In this document: positions 1-13,349 of the stretch, one piece after another
Numbering within the stretch: the first letter of the stretch is position 1
Layout: every line of letters starts with the position of its first letter
NCBI RefSeq assembly: GCF_000218685.1
Contig: NW_006763297.1
Location: 2,290,912 to 2,354,911, forward strand
From: Serpula lacrymans var. lacrymans S7.9
Lineage: Eukaryota > Basidiomycota > Agaricomycetes > Boletales > Serpulaceae
DNA: 64,000 bases
Direction of reading: 5' to 3'
Made by a program: the position numbers and the translations under genes
Notes under the pieces: model-generated
What the model was told of the DNA's origin: nothing
What the model saw: only the letters and a program-made list of their open reading frames with translations
The model's database searches: none

Positions 1-778
1 CAACAAGACTATGCAAGAGAGAGATTAATGTCACCGACTGGCGGTGTTGATGCGGGGGACGGGAAGAGAGGTATAAGTCTGGAACTAGATGCGAGATAAC
101 TGCGGTCGTCTGTATGGGCGAAGCAAATATGACTGATAAGAATAACGACGTCTCGTAGGCTATTTATAAGACTCCATCAGTGGAGCAAGGAGGAAACATC
201 TCTGGGGCTTACCTTCCAACGCAAAACGATCGGTTCGCTTTGAGGAAAATATACCTTCTCTCAGCTTGCCTAGAATCATGCTGTGAAAAACACCATCTCT
301 AGTAGCTCCATTAATGCTCACGAAATAATATCAATATATTTTCCTCGCTGCTTTTGCGAAGTCGTGAACGATTGACATCCTGTTTAGCTTTTCCGCTATC
401 GTTGACATACTCGGTCCAAAACGCGCCTAGCTAATGGATTACAACAGAATACGTTAGAATATGTCTTCTTCGATCCATGCTTGAAAGCGACCTTCTCATC
501 GATGAATTGTCTATATTCTTCTTGTACTTTGAAGTTTTTTAGACTGTATGCTGAGCTTCCTTAGGGGACCAGCCAGGATATCAACATCAGCGCACTTACG
601 CATTTCCATCTTTCTCTAAGCCGCTACTTCGACTAACTGAAGCGATGTATTCCATAGGCCGCGTATTTCCTTTGCGCCATGTATCGCTACTTGCCAATCC
701 AGCCCCTCGACCCCTTCCACGTCCTCGAGGTTTTGCCCCTCGCGAAGGTTGCGCAGATGAACCATATGGACGAGACAT
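1..778 (-). CDS. Unknown protein, RG-rich N-terminus, partial (3' end outside window)
   Basis: Five exons join in one frame: 778..600, 555..492, 430..322, 269..213 and 159..1, all with GT/AG introns of 43-61 bases; the gene runs off the left edge. The first ~60 residues are basic and low-complexity (SRPYGSSAQPSRG..., a GRGRGRG stretch), suggesting RNA contact or disorder. Then follows a soluble, helical-looking part with FKVQEEYRQFIDEK, FWTEYVNDSGK, LILFRKLREGIFSSKR, DRFALEAYETSLFL and a hydrophobic run ending in SHLVPDLYL. I do not recognise the family; the helix-rich KR-DRFALE-YE pattern faintly recalls PCI/SAC3-type proteins, but this is a guess. Its start faces the DUF3605 gene 254 bases away, so they may share a bidirectional promoter. 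Coding status is well supported by four clean splice joins; function is unknown. Confidence 0.7.
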
Positions 779-1032
779 ATTGCGATTCCACCGATATGCA
801 AATGGTTTTAAGTGATGGTTATAATAGATGCAGAGATTTTTTGCTAGGATACTATTTGAGCAGCGGGAGGTTACAATTGAACGCTCGGTGAGCAGGATCG
901 AACTCGGAGCTATTTCGGAGTTTCTGGAACCTGTGCGCGATAAGATTAGATAACGAATTTAGCTCACAGGCGCTTGGAACGCTTGCCCTTCACCTTGAAA
1001 TTATAGAAAGATAGAGCGTATCTCAATAAGAG

Positions 1033-2175
1033 ATGGAACGAAACGGGACCGATCTTCCAGATAATACCCCATCGCATAGCGACATTCCTCTCCGCTCTGG
1101 ACCACCAACGAAAGAGGAACTGCTATATCATTATCCCGCAAAGTTCACCTGGCATCAGCTGAAGACTTTTGTGAATTCTGGGTAGGTTTCTGGATCTATG
1201 ACTTCTCTGGAATTTGTTGTAACTCTTTGCGAAGGGATCTCGGCCTTCTAAAACGGGACAAATCCCTACAAAAAAGATACAATTTATGGGTGAAGGGCAT
1301 CAAAGAACAGTATGGTTCCGTGGGTGGGTTATTTCTTGTATATATGTTCTGAAGAACACCATAGTATTCAACGGGAAAATTCAACCTGAATAGTTGACTA
1401 CCTTCTTAACCATCGGCTGCAATGGGGCAAACCAGACACGCTCTCACTCCTTCAGTCAGTACTGCCAGTGGACAAGCAAGCTATTGGACAAATGATACTA
1501 GTAGCAGAAGCACAGAGCGCCTCGTCGAAAAATATACAATCACTCCCCACTTTACCGAAAGATGCTCCAGAGTACTTCCATGCTGGTATACCCTTTGATT
1601 CCGAACTTATCAGCATCATCCAAAACGACTGGCCATATTCAGGTAGTATTCTGTCCTTGTAAATCGTGCATACTTTCTGATCAAGAATGTGTTAACAGTA
1701 CCTCCAGAGATCGAACATACCTTAGTTTGGACTCGTGTGCCCATTTTTCATCCAAAATTTGTATCCGATTCTATAGATGCACGTATCCAGCAGGATGGCT
1801 TGTGGGGCTTCACTGGCTCCATCGATCCTCCTCCCTCGCCATCTACACTGCCGCAATGCCTCCCGGCTCTGACAGATTGGGGAGTCACAATCGACAAATT
1901 GGTGACGTCGCCGAGAGGGAGCGACGAAGAGGAAGAGAAGGTCAAGCGAGCTGGCTTAGAAGTGAATAATTTCATAAAACGGAGGTGGATCGAGGGAGAG
2001 TGGGAGACAGCCTGGTTTGTTAATCCTCCGGTAAGTCTTTCATCGGTTCTTTATCATTCTCTTCGAATAATGAAGGGTCCATCAGAGGCTTCAAAGTGTT
2101 CCTGGATTAGCCCATATCCATGTATTTGCAAGGAAAAAATCACCTGAAGAAGTTAAGAAATGGGTGTCTGATTGA
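1033..2175 (+). CDS. DUF3605 family protein (GIG1/N-acetylglucosamine-induced protein 1-like)
   Basis: Five exons: 1033..1181, 1235..1323, 1394..1642, 1699..2030, 2086..2175; every join keeps frame and ends in WVSD-stop. The protein (~300 residues) shows the DUF3605 layout: an N-terminal YHYPAKFTWHQLKTFV block, a central LPKDAPEYFHAGIPFDSELISIIQ-like block followed by NDWPYSVPPEIEHTLVWTRVPIF, and a C-terminal FIKRRWIEGEWETAWFVNPP block followed by SVPGLAHIHVFARK. This W/F-rich family contains Candida albicans Gig1, induced by N-acetylglucosamine; its biochemical role is not established. No signal peptide or membrane segment is visible, so a cytosolic protein is inferred. The family call rests on recognition of these motifs. 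Confidence 0.85.
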
Positions 2176-2309
2176 AGCAAGGTCCATTTCTAGATTGTAG
2201 GATGAAAAGAAAAAGAAGTGATCTCCACAACATTTCCTTAGAGTTAGCAGGCTGATAGGATTACTAAATTAAATGTTACAATGCTTTCGCATCATTGAAT
2301 ATGCTGTAT

Positions 2310-3159
2310 TTAAACTTGAGAGCTTTTTCGAATCAACTGCAGCTTATCAACGGCAATTCTAATAATATCCCGCCATTCTGTCATAGCACCAAGGCCTGTG
2401 TGTGCGCATGAGATTTGAATTGCTAAGAAGCTGTCTGGTAAGGAGACATACCAATATCTCCGCATGCTAATCCTTTACCTATCGGTCCCACGACTTTATA
2501 GCGCACTATATCGCGGATGATACGAACGTGCTCTGCAGTGAGTGGATGTTCGTACATAAGAGTGTTCATAGCTGGAAATATGTACGTGGGAGTTGTTGGA
2601 GCCAGAGCCCGTAGAAGAGATGTCTAGAGTAGACGAATAAGCTCATACTTGTATTACTTTAGAAGAAGACAAATACGTACAACGAGGTTATCACATGTGC
2701 CGTGTGCGATTTTCGACAGCGTATTGGCTGAGCACGGTGCGACCAGCACAAGATCAGCCCATCGTCTGAGTTCAATGTGTAAGATAGGATCTCCAATTTT
2801 GTAGTCATCCTGAAAGAGAAAGTCAGGTATGTAGCTCGCGGGTCTGGGCGGAAGGAAAGAAACGAACCGACCACTCATCCTCGTCAGTCCATACCCTCGA
2901 GCCTGCCTCGATTACATCTGCAGCTTTAAAGAATGAAAGTGACTTCGTTGTCGAGACAACCTCAACCTTTACGTTTGCATACTACATAATCCCTCATGAG
3001 AAGCTGAAGAGACGGAGCTCAGCGGTTACGACGAACTTGTAGAAGTTCTGAGACAATGAGGGGAGCTTTGATTGATGCTACACTCCCTGTTGTGATGAGC
3101 AATATATGGGAATGATCCGGGATCCTTTCTTCTTCAGATATAAAACTCCTCCTATCCAT
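2310..3159 (-). CDS. Phosphopantothenoylcysteine decarboxylase (HFCD flavoprotein)
   Basis: Catalyses FMN-dependent decarboxylation of 4'-phosphopantothenoylcysteine to 4'-phosphopantetheine, a step of coenzyme A synthesis in the cytosol. The start MDRRSFISEEERIP leads into HILLITTGSVASIKAP (flavin-binding G-S-V-A loop), then LHIELRRWADLVLVAPCSAN with the catalytic His, CDNLV, the PAMN motif (FPAMNTLMYEHP) and the ACGD..G.GAM substrate-clamp loop. About five exons; the intron inside ACGDIG|LGAM and the one before DDYKIGD are clean, while the first donor (GTTCGT after LIVSELLQ) is weaker. The single-domain size of ~200 residues fits the plant/animal PPCDC form rather than the long Hal3/Vhs3 form of yeasts. 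An upstream in-frame Met exists at 3270, but the tract before MDRRS is not conserved-looking. Confidence 0.85.
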
Positions 3160-3485
3160 GTTGTAGAATACTGGTAACAGTACTGAATAACACTCAAATG
3201 ATGCAATGGTAGAATGATGGTGATGACGACAAGGCTGTTTGATTCTAAGGCCTTTGAGCAATAGATACAAATATTAGCAAATAATTCGCCTTTAATGGCA
3301 TATAGCCGAGTCCTTGGTTGAGCTGACTGACTTTATGCTGAAGACAAAATTTAACGAACATAGACAGTGGTATCATTATACACAGTACAAAAAAAATCAT
3401 CCGATACAGTCGCAGACTGATGTTAAGTCATCCAATACCCAAGCATCGCAAATATCAGCGTCATAATCAATGTCAGAAAGAATCT
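3160..3485. other. Intergenic, promoter side of PPCDC gene
   Basis: This stretch lies between two minus-strand genes, 5' of the decarboxylase and 3' of the Mob2 gene. It is AT-rich, and I see no supportable gene in it. Confidence 0.5.
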
Positions 3486-4483
3486 TTATCCTTCCAAGAT
3501 TCCTACCTCCTTCCACTTCTCCCATAACATTCCAGCACCTACCGGAGCATTTGCTGCACCCTTCACATCTTTGATATCCAAAAGTTCATATTCACGCCCG
3601 AATGCTAAGAAGTGGGCGAATAGTGAATTGAAATGCGGCTCAGATCGGAGATGAAGAATCTGGGGATAGTGCGCGTGGTATATGTGTGCAAAGACGCGTA
3701 AAAGCTGACGGTATACATGCTTGACAGTCGAGGGGAACGATTGTGGGAAATCGTGGCCTATAAGAAATAATCAGTCAATGGTCATCTCGTAAACACACGC
3801 GTTTCAATGTAGACTCACCAGACTTTGTTGGGAAAACATTCTCGTCGTCTAACAAGTTCTGCACCCAGGTCATGACGTAATCTATGTAGGTTGGCGCCGG
3901 TAAATGAACACTTTTACGATCTTGGTTGATCCACGTGTAATTAAGTCTACACAAACAGAAACACGATTAATCAACAAAGCAAAGCCGACGAGGAGATAAA
4001 GACTTACGCAGAACCAGCAGACATCGTCGGGCAAGACTGCTGAGTGCAACATTCCGCAATAACCCCGTAAAATTCGTTCAAATTTGTGTAAAAATCGAAT
4101 ACTAAGACCAAGCACGACGTAGATAATGTATTTAGATAGAGCACTGATTCAGCTTGAGGGTACACACCGTTCACAGCAACCCACTCCATAATATCCACAT
4201 ACTTCGGTAGAACTACGATTGTCTTGAAATTGCCTTTAACCAAAGCTGCTTCAACGAAAGGACTGCAGAGATACAAAGGCTTTGGCGATGACGTGACCGG
4301 AGATGAAGGCACTGCAGGAGGAGGCATGTCTGCTGCGGCGAATGTTGAAGAGGTTGGGGTAGGAGATCGCTTTGGGCCGCGAGGTGCCCTGGTCATTGAC
4401 CGCCTATATGACAACTCGTGAACAACATGGTTAAAATTGGCCGATAATAGGAAAAAGTACCCTATAGAGTTGAAGAAAGACAT
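3486..4483 (-). CDS. mob2: Mob1/phocein family kinase activator, Mob2-like
   Basis: Mob proteins bind and activate NDR/LATS kinases; fungal Mob2 partners a Cbk1/Orb6-type kinase in polarity and morphogenesis. The chosen start is MSFFNSIG; an intron then joins to RSMTRAPRGPKRSP, giving the short basic Ser/Pro-rich Mob2 leader. The Mob fold follows: PLYLCSPFVEAALVKGNFKT, LPKYVDIMEWVAVN, a splice to VFDFYTNLNEFYGVIAECCT, CPTMSAG, LNYTWINQD, LPAPTYIDYVMTWVQNLLDD, FPTKSGHDFP, then LLRVFAHIYHAHYPQI and HFNSLFAHFLAFGREYELLD, ending in WEKWKEVGILEG. The zinc-site His residues of the HIYHAH region are present. PLYL/LVKGNFKT is closer to Mob2 than to Mob1. An alternative start five codons upstream (4498) is possible. 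Confidence 0.85.
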
Positions 4484-6476
4484 TTTGGATCCTAACAAAC
4501 AGATATGTGAGAGAGAACGTGAGCGGTATGTGGACTGTTAGGGAATATGTCGAATGGAAGAAAAAAGTGAAGAGAAGATAATTGAAAAATTGGGTGCAAA
4601 AACAAGTTACCTTGCTTGACAAGGCAACGAAAGTGATCAGCGAAACCAGGTCTTTGAATTACCGGCATATTCCGTTACGCGTGCCATGTTTGCTTTCTAT
4701 GGCTAATGGATATCAAACTCAGCGACGACTATGGTAAGTGCACTAGATAGCACAATACAACACGAAAACAGCGTCAGCCCCGGGGTTCAAACGTTCAAGG
4801 CTTCACTTTATACACCGCTAATCCGGTCCAACCTCTCCGAAAGGGTAAACGAGCACAACCTCTCGCAAAGGTCTGCGGAGCTATTTGTAAGACATGATTC
4901 GTCGACATATGACCTACAACAGTAAAATAGGTATTAATAATGCATCCCACACAGTAGTACAGAAGGGTTGCATAAGGCCTTTGTGTAGTGATCCAAGTAT
5001 GTTGACAGGCATAGTTGGTCCATTTGTTTTACTGATACGGTATCCACAATGTTATATTAACACCTTGTGAATGTCTCAGTAGTGTCTTGTGGGCCTCTGT
5101 AGTGACACACAAAAAAGCACTTGGACAGATGTCCTGACAGCTTCATCATAATTGATAATTTGTACTACAGCATGCCACAGTATTATTGTACCATACGACA
5201 GAAAATAAATGAATGCGTGAACAAATGGATATACTAGGAAAGCAATTCTAGCCTAGTGAGAGCGGTCTCCATCAGACCAGGTGGAATAAGTGCTTTCTTT
5301 GGTCGGTGCAGTAAGATCTTGTTGTTTTTGAATACTTGCCCATAGCTAGAACAAAGTACAAATAGTGCAACATGTCATCAGTGGAATTGCGAATTGCGAC
5401 AGCAAAGACAATCAACCTGCCATTGGGAAAGAAAATTGGTGAGGTGCAAGTTCTGGCTGGGTAGCGAAGAAAATAATTATAAGACAATTAAACTCAGACT
5501 TATTAAGCAAGCCATTTAAGCTCCGTGTCTCCGCAAACACAATAGAGCTGGACAAAGCTGTGGTCTATCTAGGTCTTCGTCCTTTTGTGTACTTGCCTTG
5601 TCCTCATTACAGATAATGTACTATGAATTTTTTGATAAGTTTGTAAATCTATTAGGACATGAGATGTGCTTGAATTGTGAAATGGTTTGATTGCTTTCCA
5701 GAATAGAATTACATTGTAGTCATACTCATAGTGAAGCTCTTATGGATGACCATGCATGGTCTGTACAATGATGAAAAAACATCTATAATAAACATTGAAG
5801 AGATGCCACTGGCTCAGCCATAAAAAAAATCAATTCTATAAATATCTTAGAAACGGCTACTCTATACTTCCGATACCACCCGGATACCTTTGGTAGACCT
5901 TGGAATTTTTGCTATCCATAAATGACTTTGACACAACATTGTACTAAGCTAGGCTTGAATTGTTTGGTAAACCTTTCACCAAGCGCTAATCAGGCTTATT
6001 ACTGATATATGACCAACGTTTTTCGTCAAACATGACTGAAGCGTGAGTCAAATTTAGCGGTGTAGAGTTGTGCTTTACCTTCGTCATGCCTCGAAATAGT
6101 CACACCTTCCAAAATATAAAATAATACAAGTACTGTCATCATATTCCAATGATAACCAAGGCAAAAAATAACATCTATCTGGTGCGATGTTGCCAAGTAT
6201 ATCCGAATAAGTCTTTATTAATGACGACTCACGAGGATACAGGGAAACAGATTATCAAAATACCACTGTTATGTGTGTTCAGGCTGGAGGGGCATCCTGA
6301 AAGGGAAATTGTTAATGAGGTAATTGTGTGGCGTGAGACTTACAATGGCGGACTTTTGAGGGCACAATGCATTCATTGCAGGTCGCCACAAGCGTGTTCT
6401 GACCATCGAGCTCATCGTTGTCCGCGTTGAGCTCATCTCTTTTCTCACTCTTTTCTCAACATTGAGCACATCATAT
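4484..6476. other. Gene-poor intergenic region, about 2 kb
   Basis: This AT-rich stretch separates the divergent Mob2 and TPR-like genes. Several short ORFs occur (for example 4731..4925 and 6149..6430), but none shows a recognisable family, codon-like regularity or a splice partner. It should contain both promoters. I see no repeat or transposon signature here. Confidence 0.4.
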
Positions 6477-9400
6477 ATGGTGGGGACAAGACGAAAAAGC
6501 AAAGCAGCGGCTGCTGCAGCTGCAGACCTCGAACATGACGGTTCTTCACAAGCTACAGACGAGCATCTCTCCAATGTCCCCTTGAACGTGCCTATACCTG
6601 TCGACGTCGACGCAGAAACACTCGCAAGCCTCCTACCAGATACTTCAATAACATCTCCAACACCAGAAAATATAGTTTCTTTATACAGATTGCTGCTCGC
6701 ACAGGTTTCCGAGGCAGATGCCACTCAACGGCAATTGGAAGAGGCGAAGGGAGAAATTGACCGTAAAGACGTAGAACTCGACCAAGCTCTGCAGGACCGT
6801 GAAAGTCAAACAAGAGAATACGAAAGTTCCCTCGAGATTGTCCACAACCAGTTAAATGATGCTAAGCGGGAGCGTGAGCAACTTGGTGAGTGTCGTTACA
6901 TGAGGCAAAAGCCATTTTATAACCTTTATCTTTCAGCCTCTTCGAAGGCCGAACTAGAAGCACAGTTATCGTCCGTTTCAAATTCTCAGTCATCAACGTC
7001 TGTTGAAGTTGTGAACCTTAAGCACCGTGTTGAGGATGCTGAGCGGGAAAAGCGAGATCTTATGGGCGTTATAAGTAGGCTGAAGGAGGATAGTAGTCAG
7101 CGGGAAGGTGATATTTTCCAGGTTGAATGTCTGCATCTGATGGGGTCTGACACACCTTTGTCAAACAATTGTCTAATATCTAGAGGAGATACAGACTCTA
7201 CGCGCTAACCTCAAGCAAGCGCGTCAAGATCATCAAAGTCTAGAAACACAAGCTAGAGAACTTCGTTCCTCCGAGACTTCTAACAAGGCAAGTATTACTA
7301 TCATTTGTAAGGGAGCTTCAAATGACCAAAATTATCGCAGTTCAAGGTCGATTCTCTTACGCAACAACTTCAACTGTCTCAAACAGAAACAGAGCGAGCT
7401 ACTAAAGAACTGAACTCGAAGGTCGAGGAATTTGCCAAGTACCGCCGCTCAAAACATTCTGAAATATCCCACCTACAAGCATCATATGACTCCTTGGTTC
7501 AAACTCGCGAGTCCACAGAAAGCTCTCACAAAGCGTTACAATCTGCCCACACAACGCAGTCTCATCAATTAACTCAAGCTCTGGCACGAGTGCAAGATCT
7601 ATCAGGTCAGCTAGCCGAGCAAGAAGCGGCTTTCTCGAGCGAGGCATCTGGGTTGAAAAGATTGGTCACTGTCATGGAGGATCGAGAGCAACAAACGAAA
7701 GGTATAGTCGAGAACATTGAAAAAGAATGGGCTGCTGTAGGGGAAAGGACAGAAAAAAGAGAAGCGGCTTTGAGGTCTGAAGCAGAAAGGGAGAGACGTG
7801 CCAGAGAGGAGACAGAGAAACGAGTTGAGCAGCTCGAAACAGTCTTGGACCGGGTTGGCCGTGGCGAATTACCAATACCAGGACGCGGAACTCCAGTGCC
7901 TGGGACGCCTGGTACTCCTATGAGAACTCCAGGCAATATCGATCATCTTTCGGATGGGATGCTTGGCCTTAGCCCAACTGTTGCGATGGTTAGCAAGGCT
8001 CAGAGGGGTGGCAAGACTTTCACGGATGTTTATGCAGATTACGTTCGCTTGCAGGATGAATTTGCAAAGAAATCTGCAGAGTATGATCATATGGATAGAA
8101 CACTTTCGGCCGTCCTAGCTCAAATTGAAGAACGGGTAAGACAATTCTCTGCGTTGCCATAAGGTTATTTAAATTAGTCCTTTTAGGCACCTATATTATC
8201 GCAGCAACGGGCTGAATACGAGCGCTTGCAGTCGGAGGCCGCTCAACTAGCCTCCCAGCTCTCTCAAGCACTGAGTGAACGTGATTCCCAAAGCTCCGTT
8301 GCTCAGGAGACCTCACAAAAGTTGAAGAGGAGCAACCAGGAAACGGAACTGCTTCAAAGGCAACTCGATGACCTTGGTCGGCAGGTTCAAGTGCTCTTGA
8401 AGGAATTGGGAAGGCAGCAAGATCCATCTATTCCGTCTGATGAAGTGCTCGACCAAATGCCACCGCCTGCTGAGAACATTGATGCCGTGATAACCAACAA
8501 CCTAGTTCTTTTCCGCTCCATTGGTGAACTACAGGAACAGAATCAGAAGCTGTTGAAGATTGTTCGCGAGCTGGGCACGAAAATGGAAACTGAAGAGAAG
8601 GAATATCGCGAGGCCCTAGAACGTGAACAGAGCGAAGCAGTACGGGAAGCTCATGAAGCTATTCAAGATTTAGCTACGCAGCTGGAGAGGCAGAAGAAGA
8701 GTAGCGAGGTCACAATCCAAGCCTACATGAAGGAACGTGACGCGCTAAAGGCGATGCTCGCTAGGGCTGATCGACCATTCACAAACGGCTCAGCGGACAG
8801 TAATGCAGTATCATCTATGGCTGTATCTGGGGCTCCTTCATCGGACTTGGTCAAGGAATTAGAAGATACTCAAGCGCAGTTTGAATCATTCAAAACTGAG
8901 ATGGGTACGGATTCAACGAGACTGAGAGAAGAACTGGTTGTTTCTCAGAGGGAAGTGGGGCAACTCAACACGGCTTTGGCAAAGGCTAACGCGAAGATAG
9001 AATATCTCAATGGTAGGCTGTCTCGACTTTTGAAAATAAAGACCACATGTTAATATGTATTTCCATCAGATCGACAGCGCATGAACCAGGAACAGTTGAA
9101 TATGCAAAGCCGCGAGCTTGACAACTTCTCAAAGCGTAATCAACAGCTGTATGATCAATTCACTCGCATCGATATCGAATGCAACCGTGCCTCAGAAGAC
9201 CTATTAGTGGAAAGGGGCCATGTCGAACAACTTCGTAATGAGTGTGCCAATCTTCGTGCAGAAAAGAAGATATGGGAGGTAAGGGATCCATTATGCAGCT
9301 TATTGTGTGTTTCTCACCATCCAATAGAGCGTTCAAGGTCGTCTAGTGGACGAAAACAAGAGTCTCGCCATTGAGCGTGCCCATCTATCCGATCTCATGT

Positions 9401-12400
9401 CAAATGTACAGAAGATGCACAACGATTTGGAACGATCTGGTGAAAATGATCGTCGCCGCCTTGAAAATCAGATACAGATGATGGAGAGCCAAACGTAAGC
9501 CATTGTATGGGATATCAGTGCATCCGTCTCTTACCGTGATTTTCATCGCAGACAAGATTTAAGAGGACAGTTATCGCAAGAAAGAGACAGTGTTCGCCAC
9601 ATATCTTTGCAGAAAGACATCGAACTGAAAGAGCTTCATTCGAGGCTGGACAAGAGTGTAAGTTCATTTATTTAGTGAACTGGATTTGTCCTTATGTGTA
9701 CCCAGGTGGAAGAACTATCTAAGACTCGTGAGTCACTCGTTGGTGCAGAAACAAGTAGAAACCATCTTCAGGAGCGGGTCGATGAGTTGGCACGTCAACT
9801 CCAGGGCAATGCAGAGAAGCTCTCAGTTTATGAACGCAGGCCTGGTAGCGTGAATGGTCCATCTCAAACCTTGGATCAAGGAATTCCTCGTGAGCAGCAG
9901 CTAGAGCAAGAAGTTGCAGAATTGAGGTTTGTTCTACATACACGATATGCATATACATTGCTTGACATATCCATTATTAGATCTGCGTTAAAAGTGATGG
10001 AGGTTGATCTCACAGCTGCTCGTAGTCACATGCAGCAGTTCCAGGAGATAAGTCAGGCTAATGAGGCAGCATTGACTACGCTCAGTAGTACCCATGAGGA
10101 GTATAAGACTAACACAGAGGCTCAGTTGGCTAGGAACGAGGTCCGTGTTTTCTTCAAGAATCTGGATCTTAAGACCTGATTCTGAGCACATATCCACCTA
10201 CAGCTCGAGTATACTGCTCTGCAGGACAAAGTCCACTCAGTAGAACGGGACCTGACACAATCTACGGATAAGATCAATGAACTACAGCGTAGTCTCGAAA
10301 GTGAACGAGCGGCCTGGGCAAATGACAAGAAGACATTGGAGGACACGATTGTCGATATCAGCACTTCTGAAAGGCACTCAGATAGTGATCGAACATCACG
10401 AGAAAATGAACTACGTCTACAGGAAGAACGCGCCATTGTGCGTTGCATTGTGTTTCGTCTATACGCCCAGAAGTAAGCTAATATTTATGTTAGGCCGCCG
10501 AAGACAGGTATTCTCGGGAGGTTCTTGCTCATGCAGAATCCATCAAAGCAATCGAGGCAATGAAGCAACAGCTCTCAACAGTGCAAGTTGCGGCAAGGGA
10601 CAACCTTGCAGCTGCATCGACAGCGGAAGCGAAACTAGCTGCCTCGGAAGGTAGTTGGAAACAGCAAAAGGAGGCGCTTGATAAGGAAGTAGCAGACCTC
10701 AATACACGGTGAGTCCAGTCTCGCTACTTTTGAAGTAGTAACTCACAAAGCACATGATCATCAGTTGCAAAGATCTCGCCGCTCAGAACACGCTTCTTCA
10801 CCAGCATCTGGAATCTGTGAGCTCGCAAGCTGCTCGAATTAAGCAAGCTGCCGACACTTCAGCGGCCCCCCACGGCGAGAACGAAATGACTGTAGATGCG
10901 GATACCAAACTTTCTGAGCTGCGATCAGTTGTAGCTTACTTGAGGAAAGAGAAAGAAATCGTCGATCTCCAACTCGAACTTTGTAAACAAGAGAATGTGC
11001 GATTGAAGGCACAAATCGATCATCTGTCGCAGAGTCTGGATGAGACGAGAGCTACCCTTTCGGAGGTAAAAGGCTCCTGATGTGTTTTCCTTTCTTTACT
11101 GAAACTTTATTTATCAGGAACGTGAACGCGCCGTCGAAGCAGCGTCTTCTGATGCTCAACATGCTGAACTCTTGGAGCGGATTAATCAGCTTAATATTTT
11201 GCGGGAGAGTAATGCGACGCTGCGCACAGATTGCGAGACTTATGCCAAGAGGGCTCGTGAGCTAGACACCAAACTCAAACAATTATCATCAGAATTTGAG
11301 CCAGCCAAAGAACAAGCACGTCTAGCACAAGCCGAACTACAAGCTCGCAATGCTCAGATCACACGTTTGGAGGACGAAAGCCGTAGGTGGCAAGAGCGCA
11401 ACTCGCAACTCCTGAGCAAGGTGAGCATTTATAATACATATGCTTGTATAAACTCTCATGCCTCTATGCAGTATGATCGTATTGACCCCGCTGATGTCCA
11501 GTCTTTGAAAGAAGAGATCGAGACTCTTAAGTCGCAGAAGGCTGAGGCGGAACAAATGCTATCTGGGCGAGAAGCAGAGTTCGCTTCACAAACGCAAAGG
11601 GTGTGTACATCCTACACTGTGACATGGCTGGCCTTGCTAATGCAGCTTGATGCAAGACGGAGGCCCTCGAAGCCAACGTGCGCAAATTCAAGGAATCCCA
11701 CGCAAGGAATGCAGAAGCCGTCAGACAACGTTTAGGACTGTTGAATAACGAGAAGTCACAACTAAATGCGACTGTCGCGGAACTCAGAGCTCAAGTTAAG
11801 ACATTAACAACCGAACGAGATGCGATACAGAGTAGCGCTGCTCCTGTGCTTACCTCTGGTTCTGGAAATGATCTGACAGACCAAGTCGAGTCCCTACGCA
11901 AAGAGAAGAATAGTCTAGAGAAAGCATTGGCGGATGAAAAAGCAACGAAGAACCAGCCGCCTGTAGATCCAAATCCAGACCTTGTATCCACTATTGTACG
12001 CATTTTCCTCCTTCGTATTTGCCCTACTGATATATATTATATAGGCCGCTCTGCGTGAGGAGCGCGACAGACTTCTGGCAGAGAAGGAGACCTCTAGCAA
12101 AACTCCGGCCAGTTCTGTTGTTAACACCGAAGAGAGTAAAGGACAGTGGGAGAAAGAGAAAAATGAACTTGTCAAGGCTCGTGACGAGGCATTATCCCAG
12201 GCAAGGGTGAGCTGCCACTTTAGACTACGACTACTTATAACCCCTCACACTTATGTTGATCATTTCAAAAAAGGCTGCTGATGAACAAATAAAAAAGGCA
12301 ACCGAGGAGAACAAAAACATACGTTTCTCAAATGTAAGATCCAGTCATAGTTTCGCGGTCAATCGCTGAATGAACTGTGCATCATATAGGAGAAGCTTCA

Positions 12401-13349
12401 GATAAGGATGCAGGACATCTCAAAAGCCCGAGCTGCAGAAAAAGAGCGTCTGGAAGCTGCGGTAACCGCTGCTGAAAAAGCCAAAAATGATCTACAGGCA
12501 TCTGGATCAGGAGCCAACTCTGAAGATGCATCGAAGCGGCATGCAGACGAGCTAGAAGCTCTAAGATTACAGTTGAATAATCAATACGAGGCAGATCTCA
12601 AGATTGCGGTGGAGGCTGCGGTGGCTGCAGCTAAAGCAGAAAATGTTACTACTAGCGCTTCAAATAGTGGTGCTGACCAAAAGGCTGCTATAAATACCGC
12701 CATCGCCGCACACGACCAGCAGCTTCAGGCTAAGCATACGGAGGAAATTGCGGCAGCTGTTGAACGTGGACGAAGGGAGCAATCGGTTAAAGGAAAATTG
12801 AAAGATGCACAACTTGTTCGTGCTCAGACCAAGCTGAAGGAGTTGGAGGCACAAATTCTAGAATGGCGTAAAGCTGGAAAGATACCCGAGCCATCGGCTG
12901 TTCCTACCACACCGACTGCAGCTTCGGGATCCACTGCACCTCCTACCACTGCTACAGTAAAGGCACCTGCACCTTCCACTCAGCCATCATCTGTTCCTGC
13001 AGCCAATGCTGCACGGAGGCAACCAACCAGTGGAGCCGTTCACCTAGGTCCTTCAGCTACTGGTGGTGTCGCTACTCGTGGTAGAGGAAGTGCGAGAGGC
13101 GCACGTGGCGGAGCACAACGTGCCCTAGCTATTCGGGGCGCTGCGCCAGCTACGGGACAAGGAGAGGAGGGCGCCTCGTCTGTGGCCGCTGCGCCAGCCG
13201 CAGGCGTATCTATCGTTGGTGCTGCGAGTAAACGCAGCCGGGAAGAAGGAGAACCAGACGACTCACTCGCGAAACGCCTTAAGCCTGCCCCAGAAGCTCC
13301 TGGGACCAGTAAACCTGTGTCCATTAGACGACCCCCAGCCGATTCATAG
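6477..13349 (+). CDS. Nuclear basket nucleoporin, TPR/Mlp1-like giant coiled-coil protein
   Basis: TPR/Mlp proteins form the nuclear-pore basket and act in mRNA quality control, export and spindle checkpoint tethering. The ATG at 6477 (MVGTRRKSKAAAAAAA) is preferred over an in-frame TTG upstream. A short disordered lead ends in a helical block, ETLASLLPDT...ENIVSLYRLLLAQV. More than 1,400 residues of heptad-rich coiled coil follow across roughly 20 exons (Glu/Gln/Lys/Leu-rich; e.g. SGQLAEQEAAFSSEASGLKR and the conserved-looking FTDVYADYVRLQDEFAKK near 8020). The C-terminus is Ala/Pro/Gly-rich with an RG patch (TRGRGSARGARGG, ~13075) and a bipartite NLS-like stretch (KRSREEGEPDDSLAKRLK). Coiled coil, length (~1,900 residues) and the basic low-complexity tail together fit TPR/Mlp1; a coiled coil alone could also be another large scaffold protein. 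Confidence 0.8.

Noticed and set aside
6462..6476. Upstream TTG start for the TPR-like gene
   Set aside because: TTG is not a normal nuclear start in fungi; the ATG at 6477 opens the expected basic leader.
6269..6724. Minus-strand ORF of 151 residues over the TPR start
   Set aside because: It is a shadow of the plus-strand coding exon, with poly-Ala/Ser reflecting the opposite strand's composition.
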